From Aradus depressus (Eukaryota > Arthropoda > Insecta > Hemiptera > Aradidae): 64,000 bases of DNA. Of the stretch, positions 7,933 to 18,813 are shown one piece after another. Where the stretch lies: NCBI GenBank assembly GCA_963662175.1, contig OY759217.1, positions 15,316,562-15,380,561 on the forward strand, written 5' to 3'. Position 1 is the stretch's first letter. Every line of letters begins with the position of its first letter. Made by a program: the position numbers and the translations under genes. Below the pieces are notes generated by a model that searched no databases, had not been told where the DNA came from, and was given only the letters and a program-made list of their open reading frames with translations.

Positions 7933-10631
7933 TCATACCAGGAGATCTCTATGCCAAACTCTCTTTAATCTTCTTGGGGGATTGTGGGGTAAAGTACTTA
8001 GGATTTTGCGAACTTCCGGATTGGTGTGTAAGTAAATTTTGGTGTAGAAACGTTGGTATAAATGTTTAATGGTAGTGTCTATGGGTGTGATGTTCAAGTC
8101 GCGGTGTAAAGTCTTGTTGCTAACGTATGGTGGGCATTGCGTAATCAGTCGGAGAGTCTTGGATTGAAATATCTGTATTCTTTTGATGTTTGAAGTCTTG
8201 GCTGTACCATATATTTGTAAGCCATAGGTCCAGAGAGGTCGGAGAAGATAAGTATAACAATTTAGTTTTTGTCGAGTAGATAATTTAGAACGCCTATTCA
8301 AAATACTGTACAATAGTCTAAGTCGCCGGTCTAGTGTGAGTCGTGTCGTCCGAGTGTGAGGGTTCCAAGTCAGCCTTCTATCGAGGGTTAATCCTAAGTA
8401 TTTTACGGAAGAGGTATGCGGTAATGGCTGGTTTTCAAGGAATACTGGGGGACAGTCACCACGGCGGAGAGCGAATGTTATGTGTTGACATTTTGTGGTG
8501 TTAAATTTAATTTTCCAAGATTTACTCCAAACTTCAATTTTGTTGAGGTGTTGCTGTAGTATGAGTGAAGTGGTGTGAGGATCAGTGTGAGAGGCTAAAA
8601 TGGCGGTGTCATCTGCGTATGTGGCTGTTAATGTGAGAGGGTCGGTGGGTAAGTCGAAGGTGTACATAGAGTATAATAGGGGGGGCTAATATTGAGCCCT
8701 GAGGCACGCCGGCCAGTATGGGGTGGCAGGAGGAAACAGCTGAGCCCTGACGGACGGCGAAATACCTATCCGTTAAGTATGACTGGAGAATAAGATAATA
8801 TGTATGGGGTAGGAGGGGTTTAAGTTTATATAGAAGTCCCGCGTGCCAGACCCGATCAAAAGCCTGAGATATATCCAGGAATGCCCCGGCTGCATAGAGT
8901 TTTCGCTCTAATGCAGACGCTGTGTAGTCGACAACTCTGTGCAGTTGGTGGGTGGTGGAGTGAAAAGAACGAAACCCAAACTGGTGATCGGGAAGATGAA
9001 GTGAAAGGATAGAAATGAGGCGTTTATAGAAAAGTTTTTCAAAGATCTTGGAAAGAAAAGAGAGAAGACTGATAGGTCGAAAGGAAGAAGGGTCATGCTC
9101 AGGTTTGTTTGGTTTTGGGATCATGGTGATAACAGAGTACTTCCACTGAATGGGAAAACATGTTGTACGAAGTATGGAATTGTACAGAGTTGTCAGAAAT
9201 ACAACAGCTTTCCGAGGCAGCCGCTGGAGAATCTCCGCTGTTATCAGGTCATAGCCCGGGGACTTCCTTCCTGGGGAGATTTTTAATTTCGTACTGAACT
9301 TCGGAGGGTGTGAAGGCTTTTGGTGGGAGGGAGATAGGAAGGGGTGTGTCTAAGAAATGGTGAATACGTGATTCATGAGGGATGTCTGAAAGATCGTGAT
9401 GAGGTCTGAAAGTAGATGAGAGATGAGCAGCAAACAAATCGGCTTTCTCGTCGTCCGTCACGGCCCAGGATCCGTCGTTCTGTCGCATTGGCATCGACTG
9501 AGATTGGTGTCGGAGAAGTCTACGGGTTCTCCTTCATAGGCTGCCATCCTCCGCATTCAGATTGGAAAGGGAGGAGTCGTAGTATTCCCTGTTAATCAGT
9601 CTGATTTGCGTCTTCAGGTCATTGCTTAGTCTGTTGTATGTCCGTCTGTCTGAAGGTAATCTCGAGGTCTGCCATCTTTTTCTCGCTCTCCTCTTTTCTC
9701 CGATCAGCTCACGGATGTATGCAGGGTAGGAGGGGAGAGTCGGATGAGGACCAGTGTTTGTTGGTAGGACTGCTTGCCAGGCAGCCTGCTGTATGGATAC
9801 GGTAAGTAATTCCACAGCCTCCTCTATTTTCTCTCCCGTCTTCAGTGAATATGGCACGGACAATGTTGTCTCCAATTGCTGTTGGAAAAGGTTCCAGTCC
9901 ATAACTCCTGGCGTTAGACTTGGCCTCGTTGATTCGATCTCAATCTCCGCCCAAAGAGTTAGATGTACTGGTGAGTGATCCGAGGAGAGATGAGAGCAAG
10001 ATTTAACATCGTATGGCACACCTCGCAGCCCCTTCTGTATGAAGAAGTCTAGTAAGTCTGGCAATTTGCGTCTTGAGGTTGGCCAGTAAGTCGGTGAGTT
10101 TGTCGAAATAGTGTCTAATGAGAGCTGATTAACAGAGGAATACAGACTTCTGCCCCTAGGGGTGCAAAGGCGCGAACCCTATCGCTGGTGTTTGGCGTTG
10201 AAATCGCCCCCAGCGAGAAAACATGCGCCCAGATCCCTAAAGAACTGGACGAATGTTTCCGGCCTTATGGCGTGCCTCGGGGGACAATATACGGCCACGA
10301 GTGAGATTTTCCTGTGTCTGGTGTGTAAGGATATAGCTGCCGCTTGTATGTGTGGTGTGGTATGTGATGGTAGTGCATAGTGTTTAAGGGATTGTTTTAT
10401 TATGACAGCCGCACCGCCGTGGCTCCTGTTGTCTGGGTGGTCGGCTCTATACACTTTGTAATTTTGAATGGAAAATTTAGATTTAGTTGTCAGGTGGGTT
10501 TCCGAAATGAGGGCTACGTCAATTCTTTTTTGATTCAAAATAATTTCAAGCTCATTTTTATGTTGTATTATGCCATTGGCGTTCCATAGAAGGACTGTCA
10601 AGGAACCCAGTGTGAGAGTATTAGCGAACAT
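7933..10631 (-). pseudogene. Jockey LINE ORF2 (APE endonuclease and RT), broken
   Basis: Five consecutive minus-strand frames rebuild the family order. APE endonuclease (10179-10631) shows WNANGI, LISETHL and GGDFNAKH. A middle region lies at 9534-10064 and 9249-9494. RT (8609-9124) shows SSFRPISLLSFLSKIFEK, motif A FLDISQAFDRVWH and GVPQGSILAP. A last frame (7933-8667) holds the catalytic YADD (about 8610-8619) and the C-terminal WTYGLQIYGTAKTSNIKRIQ. Breaks lie near 10170, 9510, 9180 and 8670; the last sits beside a run of G/C that could be a slippage site. The catalytic residues are still present, so inactivation is by frameshift and looks fairly recent. Confidence 0.88.
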
Positions 10632-11913
10632 ACTGGGAACAAAAGGTTTGGGTAAGTTGGGATAGCTGGCTAAGAAGATTAAAAAGAGGTTGGACTATCT
10701 GGTTTATACCTGATATGAAGTGTACCATTTGAGGTGGGAGGCTATTTGCTGACCACTGGGTATTGTCCTCTCTCAGGCCTGCCGAGATGTGCGGTGGTCT
10801 CTGAAGTGGAGGTGTCTCGGTGGTGAGGTTCCTGGCGGTGGCTGCAAAGGTCGGCCTCAGAGGAGGTGGTGGAGGGGCGGGCCGCACCAGAGAAGGGTAG
10901 ATCACCTGGTCCTGGTGGGATGGGGGTGCTGCTACTGGGTTTCTCGGTGGCTGTTGTCTACTGCCCTGTCGTTTGGACTGCAGCTCTTTGTACACCCGGC
11001 ATCCCTTGTAGTTGGCCGGGTGGGATTCCTGACAGTTCGCACAGGTGGCTGGAACAGTCCGGGGCTTGTTGCAGCTTCCCGAAATGTGTTCGCCGCCACA
11101 CCGAACACAACGATGTGTGTGCCTACAGTAACTCTTTGTATGCCCGAAGGCCTGGCAGCGAGTGCACTGTGCCACAGTGTGCTTCTTTCTTGGCTCCTCT
11201 ATTTTAATTTTTGTGTAGAGGAGGTTCTCAAGATCATAAATGTTTTCATTATAACTGCCAGGGGTTATATCCACAAAGAATATTGGTAGAGGCACTTTTA
11301 ACCTCGACCACACATTGGTGATTCGGGTGGCGACGAACCCTTTCTCTTGCAGGGCTCTGTGTATAGTGTTCACACTCGTGGAGGGATGAAGACCTCGGAT
11401 GACCACTCGAGGCACTTTGTCGTTTAGGTTTTGATATGTGTGAAAATTAGCATTATTTCCTTCGAGTAGGTGGATGAAGGCCCTGTATGCCGTCGGCGTT
11501 TTGGCATATATTGTTATGCCCTGGGTGGTAGTCCTCAAGGAGAATGACTCCAGTCCTCCTTCTTTTACTAAAATTTCTATTAGGCTGTCGTAATTTTCGA
11601 CGCCTTTTAGGTAAATAGGTGGAGGCTTTTCAGCTTTTGTAACATTATTTGTTTTTTCTGTCTCTTCAATAGCTGATGTCTCCATGTTGGTCAGAGCACT
11701 AAAGCTATTTGCTACGGTGGTAGGGGTGAGGTGCTCACCTGACTGTTTGGCCACCTTGCGTTGGTCTCTGGACGTTGTCCCGCTTCTCTTCCGGCCCACC
11801 ACTGACTCCCAGGTCGCTCCCAAGTTGGATGGGGCTTGTTCCATGGCCACTGTAGTGCTGGTGCTAGGACTAGCAAGGGCCCCAACTGGGGTTTCCTCAC
11901 TAACCGCCACCAT
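10621..11913 (-). CDS. Jockey LINE ORF1 protein (Gag-like, zinc-knuckle)
   Basis: A 430-codon intact frame. An N-terminal Ser/Thr-rich region is followed by a PRE_C2HC-type domain (VPRVVIRGLHPSTSVNTIHR, then EKGFVATRITNVW). Three CCHC-like knuckles follow at roughly residues 245-305: CTRCQAFGHTKSYC, CVRCGGEHISGSC and CANCQESHPANYKGC. A Pro-rich segment and a hydrophobic tail end the protein. In Jockey-clade elements this protein binds the element RNA and forms the ribonucleoprotein particle. The stop overlaps the ORF2 start by 11 bases (ATG of ORF2 at 10629-10631), a usual arrangement for re-initiation or coupling. The length is normal for the family. This is the best-preserved coding sequence of the element. 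Confidence 0.9.
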   Translation of the reverse strand: MVAVSEETPVGALASPSTSTTVAMEQAPSNLGATWESVVGRKRSGTTSRDQRKVAKQSGEHLTPTTVANSFSALTNMETSAIEETEKTNNVTKAEKPPPIYLKGVENYDSLIEILVKEGGLESFSLRTTTQGITIYAKTPTAYRAFIHLLEGNNANFHTYQNLNDKVPRVVIRGLHPSTSVNTIHRALQEKGFVATRITNVWSRLKVPLPIFFVDITPGSYNENIYDLENLLYTKIKIEEPRKKHTVAQCTRCQAFGHTKSYCRHTHRCVRCGGEHISGSCNKPRTVPATCANCQESHPANYKGCRVYKELQSKRQGSRQQPPRNPVAAPPSHQDQVIYPSLVRPAPPPPPLRPTFAATARNLTTETPPLQRPPHISAGLREDNTQWSANSLPPQMVHFISGINQIVQPLFNLLSQLSQLTQTFCSQYVR

Positions 11914-12163
11914 TAAGTCCGCACAAAATCACAATAATTAAATAAAAATAGTATTTGTAAAGGTTACTTTTAACACTTTAAAGATAAAGAAACCATAACG
12001 AAATGAAAACGCACAAAACTTATGTCTAGAAAAAAACGAAACTAGAACTATATACAATAACTATTTACACACTTTTTTTTTGTCATTAAGCACTGAAAAT
12101 AATAAAAAATCTAACGGAACAAAATATTTACTTTTTCTCAAGTTGGTTGCCAAACAGCTGATT
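11914..12163 (-). promoter_or_regulatory. LINE 5' UTR / internal promoter region
   Basis: The 250 bases between the 5' TSD and the ORF1 ATG are AT-rich. The element begins (minus strand) AATCAGCTGTTTGGCAACC. Jockey-clade elements carry an internal pol II promoter at their 5' end; that role is inferred from position only. Confidence 0.45.
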
Positions 12164-12374
12164 CCCACCAAAACTGAAACAAAAAAAACAAAAAAGTTTT
12201 ATTAAGAATGTTAATAATATGGGATTTCAAAAATTTCATGTTTTTCCGACACCCTGATTCCAAAAAAGTATAAAAAGTCGTCGGTGAATCACCGGCTATG
12301 TGCTTCCCCAGCACAAATTAATCAATTACGTTTCCGCTCTCCATTCAAGGCCAATTGACCGTTTAAGCGAAAAT

Positions 12375-12575
12375 TTAATTTTTAACTTTGAAGCATGCTT
12401 CTGATCTGGCTGAGGTAGCAGGATCTTTAAAATAAGCAGCCATAACTTTGCTCCATGTTGAAAATGATTTTAGAAGTTTTTTAAAAGCTTTGTCGAAATT
12501 TGGCGAGTAAAAATTATCTTCTGAATAATCAAAGTCGTCGGTAGTACCGGCTTCCACATCTCGGACAGAACCCAA
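12375..12575 (-). pseudogene. Transposon-derived fragment (TSARSEA type)
   Basis: A 66-codon frame ends MAAYFKDPATSARSEACFKV. A TSARSEAYF motif of this kind occurs in uncharacterised insect transposon proteins. The fragment lacks any catalytic region. Family assignment is tentative. Confidence 0.3.
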
Positions 12576-12609
12576 CCATCCTCTTTATTGAAATTTTTCG
12601 GTTTTTTTA

Positions 12610-12756
12610 CTATTTAATGCTTTCACAGAGGAGTCTCATTTCCCAGTTTGATTCCACTGCCAGGATCCTCGCTTGGTCAAACTGGATCTGATGTCCACAT
12701 TCACTCGTGTACTTGGCCTCGGCTGATTTTTGTGTCAGGTTGTGTTTAAAAAGGAG
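12610..12756 (-). pseudogene. Penelope-like element C-terminal (GIY-YIG) fragment
   Basis: The minus strand reads KHNLTQKSAEAKYTSECGHQ, then IQFDQARILAVESNWEMRL, then a stop at 12610-12612. The SAxAxHxxxxGHxIxFxxAxIL pattern is the end of the GIY-YIG endonuclease domain of Penelope-like retroelements, where the nuclease nicks the target for priming. Only about 45 residues remain. Confidence 0.55.
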
Positions 12757-12909
12757 GGTCCCCAGGAGTAAAATGTTCATAGTGACCAGAAGAAGGGACG
12801 TGTAAGTGTCCCGAAATATTGTGAGGAGAAAAGAAAAAAGAAGACACCTCTGGAAGAAATGCCGGAAAAAACCAACAATTCAACATCCCAGAGAAGTTTA
12901 AGAAACACT

Positions 12910-13339
12910 GTTTCCTATTTACCATTGCCTCAACGTCTACTGAGTCTCTAACAACCACCTGCTGTTGCTGAATGCTCTCAGCTTGCCGAGCCTTCATTAT
13001 CGCCTTTTTTTAGCTCTAAAGTATCGTCCATTCGCAAAGGTTCTGACAATCTCTGATTTTCCACCCCTATTACAATTAGGTCTCGAATAATGTCTTCTCT
13101 TAATGCCCCAAATTTGCATTTCTCTGCCCTTTTATGAAGGTCATTTAGAAAAACATCAACTGTTTCTCCTGGCATTAATTGTTGTCTCCTTTTCAGAAAA
13201 CCTGCCCTTTCATACACTAAGATAGTTTTGTGGCATAATATTCTTCAAACTTCCCTTTTATTTTATCATAATCAGTTAACTCTTTTTCGGATAAACTAAA
13301 AGAAATTAATAACTCTTCTCCTTCATTTTCTTTCGACAT
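12910..13339 (-). pseudogene. Ty3/Gypsy gag fragment (gag-3)
   Basis: Starting at an ATG (13337-13339), the frames encode a capsid-like region: YDKIKGKFEEYYATKL, FLKRRQQLMPGETVDVFLND, KRAEKCKFGALREDIIRDLI, QRLSEPLRMDD, and finally KARQAESIQQQQVVV. The RRQxxxGETVDxFLxDLxKRAExCxFGxLxxDxIRDxIVxG pattern is typical of arthropod Gypsy Gag. Frameshifts lie at about 13217 and in an A/T run near 12995. The 5' leader (13378-13480) resembles the leader of gag-1 at 18534-18606, including a splice-donor-like AAAG/GTAAGA. Confidence 0.75.
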
Positions 13340-13468
13340 TTTGAACAATACAATAAACAAACTAATAATTATTATTTTTGGTATGTAAAATAAAAATTCT
13401 TGAAAAATAAATAATGATTCTATATGCTTCTTATTCTTACCTTTCTTTGGTTGATCAGAACTTTTCAA

Positions 13469-14451
13469 AAACTTTTTCGACGAAAATTATCCTTAGGTTC
13501 TCAAATTATTCCCATTTTCCTATTCTCTTATTCCAAATCTTACGTATTCTTCGTTTCTTAATACTTAAGGTTTCTTTTAGCGACTTCCGACAAGAGATCA
13601 TAAATAGAGAACTACAAACTTCCTAAACTAACTAATTCCCTAACTTCCTTCACAAAAAAATACTTCTCATATAGGTTCCCCCTTTTTATCAAGGCTAGGC
13701 TAACCCAAAATATTATACGGCGGCTGGTGATTCCCTCTTCTTTGGCAAGATATCTACTTCAACCCCTTAAAACAAATACGTCGATTTTCTTTCAAAACTT
13801 ATATTTTCTGTTTCTCCTTTCTAGACTTCTAATGTCTCTCATGGTCCCTACACATCTTCTATCTATTCATCTAAGTCGAATGCTAATTGTCTTCCCTTAA
13901 AATCGTCTACTTACAATACTTATAGATCTTGCAGGTACTTCTTTAGAAAAATTATCGAACTCGTACTTCTTTAATAAAATAATACTCAAAACCAAACTCA
14001 TAAATTGTAAAACACAAAAATATATTTAAAACGAAATTGAGTGAAATCCTACTTCCTTTCCAACCTTGACCTCATAGTTATTTACTTATATATGATAATT
14101 AAAAATCATTATCCTTTCCTTCTTTTCATTTAATATTCTTTAATAATCCCTAATATCAAGACTTTTTCTATTTCTCAACTTATGCTGTCTATTCAAATCT
14201 GTACGTTCTATCTGTATGTTCTATTCCTAATAAAATTATTTAAACATTTCTTATCCTAATAAAATAAGACCTTATATTTAATTTTAATTTATATTCTAAT
14301 CTAATTAATCAGTATCTAAAATGAAAAATTATCTCTAATTGGAAACGTCCGCATTTTTCTCGCCTTACGCAGAGTCGACAAACTCTCTGAACTCATAGAC
14401 GCTCCTTTATGAGCAGGCTACGTTTTTATTTTTATTTAATTATTTAAATAT
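13469..14451. other. Retroelement leader and AT-rich non-coding
   Basis: Pyrimidine-rich on the plus strand, with no reading frame of substance. It probably belongs to the upstream part of gag-3 or the downstream part of gag-1. No LTR border was recognised here. Confidence 0.35.
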
Positions 14452-14649
14452 TTATCCGGAATTCAAAAAAAATCTCTGACTAACTTTAATTACATTTATT
14501 GTAAATCCTTTTAACTTTTCACGGAACTTTACCCGCCTGTTGCTGGCAAACAGTTTGGTGCTCTTCCTACGTTTCTTAACAAAGGACTTCGTACGTGTTC
14601 TTTGAACATTCTGGCCTATGTGGAAAACACGACATCTGGCCGTTAACAA
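14452..14649 (-). pseudogene. Small basic ORF, retroelement-associated
   Basis: 65 codons with a strongly basic middle (VKKRRKSTKLFASNRRVKF). It lies downstream of gag-1 on the same strand. The phrase FHIGQN occurs both here and at the end of gag-1, hinting at a duplicated segment. No domain is recognised. Confidence 0.25.
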
Positions 14650-14841
14650 CTCTACGACTTACTTATTTATCATAAAAAACTATTAATTATTATTATCCCT
14701 TACTATCCTAACTTAAAAATCGAACTAAATTAATATATAAACGTAAAAAAAAAATTGAACGCAGTCTACGTCTTTGTCAATGTTTCTAATTAGTCCGTCT
14801 GTCTGTCTGGTTGACCTGAATAGGTTCGGACTGAATTTACA

Positions 14842-15610
14842 TTACTTTAAATTTTGACCAATATGAAATTTCACTAGGCCTAAACTGAAATAAAATCCGT
14901 CCGTCCGCCTATAAATATTCTTGTAAATCGTTACTGTCTGTCTTCGTTTATTCTTGAAACTTGTTTTGTTCCGGTTTTTTTTTTTTTCAGGAGGTGAAAA
15001 TGTTTGTTCATATTGTTTATTCGCCCTTTGTCTTTCATTTCTGTGCCCATATTTAGGGTTATAATTAGGATTCTGATAGGAAGGACCAGGTTTAGGATCG
15101 GAATACTGGCTAGAATAGCTGCGGCCCTGAGAATACCTAACCGGTGCAGCTGGCTGAGTCCGCTCCGTTTCCCGGAAGTTAACTCTCCTACCTTCTACCC
15201 GCTCTTTCTCGTACCATGTATTCTTTGTATGAGATCTTTCCATTCCCGCTCTATCTAAAATTTCAATAAAACCTTCTATTGTCTTTATCCCTTGGTACTA
15301 TGTTCTCAATTTCTCGACCAAAATGGGTAGATAAATTTCTACATATAAATTCCTTGGAAATTGGACATTTGCACGATCTCGCTCTTAAAACCATCCTCGA
15401 AACATACTCTTGCGGAATTTGATTTTTTAAGTTTTTATTATAATAATTTTCCCTAGGACAATCATGTCAAAACTTTGTTCCCAAAATTTAGTTTTAAAAG
15501 CAGTTTTGAACTCTTCAAAATTAGAAATCTTATGACTATTAATCTCCCAAAATATCAAACCTTCTTCCTTTAAATAATTTTTCAAAAACTCATTTAACCG
15601 AATATTACTT
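14842..15610 (-). pseudogene. Gypsy-like gag-1, C-terminal half
   Basis: Continues gag-1 after the solo LTR-A insertion. Broken frames read LNEFLKNYLKEEGLIFWEIN, then SKEFICRNLSTHFGREIEN. A 133-codon open frame (14842-15243) then carries an Arg/Gln/Tyr-rich tail with RYSQGRSYSSQYSDPKP and a KKKNRNKTSFKNKRR basic patch, the low-complexity RNA-binding end of many Gypsy Gags. No CCHC knuckle is visible. The capsid part has two or three stops or frameshifts. The paralogous gag-2 at 21.4-22.3 kb aligns with the same blocks. Confidence 0.65.
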
Positions 15611-15614
15611 CCCC

Positions 15615-17041
15615 TTTTATATTTGATGTTGATGTGACTATAGTTATATTAAATTGAATAGATAAAAAAAAATTATATATTGATTTGGAGTGAGGCTCCC
15701 AAGGAAAAAACTATGTCAAAAATAACTCTTTTCATTCTTGGAATTTACGTTACCGGTACCAATAAAAAAACAAAATTATTTCCCGGTATGATTCTAAATA
15801 GATTATTAATTATAACTATTGTATCCTGAATAATTGGTACTTACCTCCAAAGGTATTATTGGGGTTCGCAAGGCCTATGGGTTTTGAAATTTGAATTTCA
15901 TTGAGAGAGATTTGGGGAAATTAAAAGAAATTAAAACATGGTTATAAATAAATTGGCTTTACTAAAATAAATTTTATGAATTTGAAAAATTGAAATGGCC
16001 ATATTGAAAAATTGATATACAAAAATGGATACTACCTTGTGACGTCACACTTGAAACATATATACAATAAATTTTACTTTTTAACATAAAAATTGGAGTC
16101 CACACTCTCTCCACATCCCTTCAATCTTTTACCGGTCACTTTTACTCACTTTCAATTGTTTACTCACTACTTTTCACACATTTCAACAAAAAAACAGAGA
16201 CTAGTCTCTCACCGGTTCCACCTCTACCAGAACCCAGCATAGACTGACTAAACTGCCTCCGCACGGAATTATGGGTAGCAAATTCGAGTTTCTTTTTCCT
16301 GTTGTCTCTTGTTTTACTTCTAAATATTAATATTTTTTGGTGTTTTCTCTCCTTTCTTCCGTTTCTTCTTTCTTCTAAATTGTCATCTTAATTTTCTGTA
16401 ACTTTTCTTTTTAATTTTGACTCCTTCATCTCTCGAAAATAGCATGTTTAAAGTTTGTGGTATACACTTTCGGATCACTTGTATTATTTCAGATGTGATC
16501 CGGCCTAGTTGATTCGATGTATTTTAGAACTGACCGTTTCTTCAAAATTTACTACTGGCTTTTCTTTCTGATGTGGGCAGTTTTTCTCTTCTTTTTCTTC
16601 TTTAATCTTTTCTTAATAATTAACTGTCTTTTCCTAAAAATTTTCACAACCTTCTACCGACTCGTTTTTTAATTATTGACCTTTTCTTAATTTTGCTTAT
16701 AATTTCCTGAAATTTTCTTCATTCTTCTTCTTTTAGCTGTTTCATTTTGTTCCTGGGTGTTAAAATAGTCCTTTCTTAAAATTTGGTTTCATTTTAAAGT
16801 CGGTGGATCTGGTAATTGATGTTGAAAATGTTGGTTGATAACTGTAAGGTTATGCCTACAGCCACCTTTTCTTCCTTTTAAAGTTATTCTTCCTTTCTTC
16901 CTGTTGATTTCTTTTAAAGTTGTTCTTCATCCTTAGGTTTCTTTCTTCTTTATTTTCTTTGTCCTTTTCTAAATTGGTTTAATATAAATGTATCATTGCT
17001 AATAAATCCGTTGCCTTGGCAACGGGCTTGTTTATATTACA
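15615..17041 (-). mobile_element. LTR-A, solo LTR inserted in gag-1
   Basis: About 1.43 kb related to LTR-B, D and E along most of its length (shared blocks from GGCCATATTGAAAAATTG to GTTTATATTACA). It sits between CCCC at 15611-15614 and 17042-17045, a possible 4-bp target duplication, and splits the gag-1 frame. On the minus strand it starts TGTAATATAAAC. The opposite border is diverged, so the left end is uncertain by about 12 bases. It carries TGACGTCA at 16040-16047 and CCGTTGCCTTGGCAACGG at 17008-17025. No internal region accompanies it, hence a solo LTR left by recombination. Confidence 0.7.
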
Positions 17042-18300
17042 CCCCATAACCGAAATTGTGATTCTAAGCTTTCTAAAAATTCTACTGGGTTGTCCTTTTT
17101 ACTATTGCGGAAATGACATGGCCCCCGTGAAACATTTTGTTTCAGTAAGGTCTGATTAAGAAGCTGTAAGGAACTGGATAAATGAGGATCGGGATGGGAC
17201 ACAGATTTCATTTCCTGTTGCATCGCCGCCATTTTTGATTCTACCTGCTGACCGAGTTCCCGCGTTATCCGCTCCCTATATTCTGAAAATTGTTCACTCA
17301 CATACCCGTTCGGTTAAACCTCTCTCCAAGTTCACCTTACTACTCTGGACCTACTTACATTCTGGCGGATTTCTTCCTGTCCTAATTTTAACTCTTTTCC
17401 TACATCAATTTTCAATTTTGAAAAATTGTCCTCTAACCCTATAATTTTATTCGAATTTTTCTCCACAGTCTCCTCTAGGTCTAGAATGTCCCTATTACCT
17501 TTTATCTATAAATTTTCTACCCTTTCTAGCTTTTCATTAATTTCTACTACATTTTTTCTATTTTCTTCGCGATCTAACATCGAAGTTTCCTCTAAATGTT
17601 GGAACCTTTTCTCGCATTTTTCTTCGGCTGATTTTAACCTTTCTAGTACCTCCCCCATATTCTCACTAAGTCTAATCGAATTATTATCTATTTGTTCCTT
17701 CATCTCGGCCATTCCACCTTGAATCTCGCGTATCTCTTTCCTAATCTCTTTATTATCTCTCCTAATGTCATTGATCTGTCCCCCTAGCATGTCCCTTGTC
17801 TCTTGATTCTGTTCCCCCAATTTTCTTTCCAGAGTCACGTTATCTTTCTTTAAGTCAGTTATTTTTTCGTTCATGTAATCTTTTAGTCTTTTTTCTGTCT
17901 CTCGATTTTGTTCAGTCATTATTCTTTGTTCATTCATTTTTTCTAACATTAATGCTACGAATTTGTCTATCCCACCTCCTGAACCTGCACTTGTCTCCAA
18001 CATTTCCCCAGTCTTGGAAAGACTCGCGGTTCGTGATCTAGTCCCTGAATAAGCACTTTCAGCCCTTGATCTAACTAAAGGAGATGATCTTCCTGACAAA
18101 ATTCTACTATAATCGATACCAACTGGAACACCCTGGGCTACGCCCTCTAATGTCTGCTCAAAGGTAGACCTCTCCTCTATTTCCCACAATTCCTGTCCCC
18201 CTACTGTTAACTGGCTCCCGCCTTCCGGTTCTACATCCTGCCCTTGATCGCTCTCTACAGGAACTGAAATCTCATTTGTCTTTTTCGGAAATCGCGGCAT
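17042..18300 (-). pseudogene. Gypsy-like gag-1, coiled-coil N-terminal half
   Basis: From MPRFPKKTNEISVP (ATG at 18300) a 264-codon frame encodes an acidic N-terminus, then a long charged coiled coil rich in E/K/R/Q heptads (MLEKMNEQRIMTEQNRETEK, then KEIREIQGGMAEMKEQIDNN). A shifted frame (17032-17301) continues with QQVESKMAAMQQEMKS and the capsid start KKDNPVEFLESLESQFRLWG, where LTR-A interrupts it. NPxEFLExLE followed by LNEFLxxYLKEE is the capsid pattern of an arthropod Gypsy-like Gag. The frame is broken near 17480 and 17300. LTR-B and a primer-binding-like site lie just upstream, so this was the gag of that element. Confidence 0.7.
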
Positions 18301-18813
18301 TTTAAATATACGTAATAGGCACAATATTAAAATAAAATATTAAATAAGAAAACAAAAGTTATCAAGCACACTGTATATCAAAATACTATTAATGATTGTA
18401 TTTTGCATTTTTCCTCATGTTACCTTAATTTTTCCTGTTGTCTTGTTCGACGCGATTTTACTTTAAAAAAAACTTAGGACGTAAAATATCCATAACAAGG
18501 GATGCCAATTTGTAAATAGAGATTATTGTTGGTATTGTGAAATAAAATAAAGTTCTTAAAAAAAAATGATTTTATATGCTTCTAATTCTCTCTTACCTTT
18601 CTTTGGTGCGTGGGTCCGCCAAGACTAACAGTTATGAAAAATCAAAATGACAAAAAGCTGCAAAATACATGAAATAAAATTACGCCATTCTTATTTGATG
18701 ATATATATATTGAAAGGTTTTATGTTTTTTTTAAAATGAGGTTACTATAGTTATATTACTTTGAGTATATAAAAAAATTGAATTTAATTTCCACACAAGG
18801 GATATGCCATAAT
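18301..18813 (-). other. 5' leader of the gag-1 retroelement
   Basis: Lies between LTR-B and the gag-1 ATG. At its LTR end a primer-binding-like site (minus strand TGGCATATCCCTTGTGTGG, 18792-18810) follows the LTR border by three bases. A splice-donor-like AAAG/GTAAGAG (GT at 18595-18596) lies in the leader and has a counterpart upstream of gag-3 (13439-13440). The rest is AT-rich with no ORF. Confidence 0.5.

Larger units (their letters stand above)
7742..12163 (-). mobile_element. Full-length Jockey-clade LINE with 12-bp TSD
   Basis: The 12 bases CCCACCAAAACT at 7730-7741 recur exactly at 12164-12175, bracketing the element. A T run (poly-A on the minus strand) starts at 7742. The 4.4-kb element has a short 5' UTR, ORF1 (10621-11913) and a decayed ORF2 (7933-10631), in the normal Jockey order. 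ORF1 is intact, but ORF2 has at least three frameshifts or indels, so the copy cannot move autonomously. A truncated relative lies at 6359-6838. The insertion point falls next to a putative splice acceptor (CAG at 12174-12176, minus strand). Confidence 0.9.

Noticed and set aside
10789..11289. Plus-strand open frames of 166 and 113 codons across the LINE ORF1
   Set aside because: Antisense shadows of the zinc-knuckle ORF1, which has clear family motifs.
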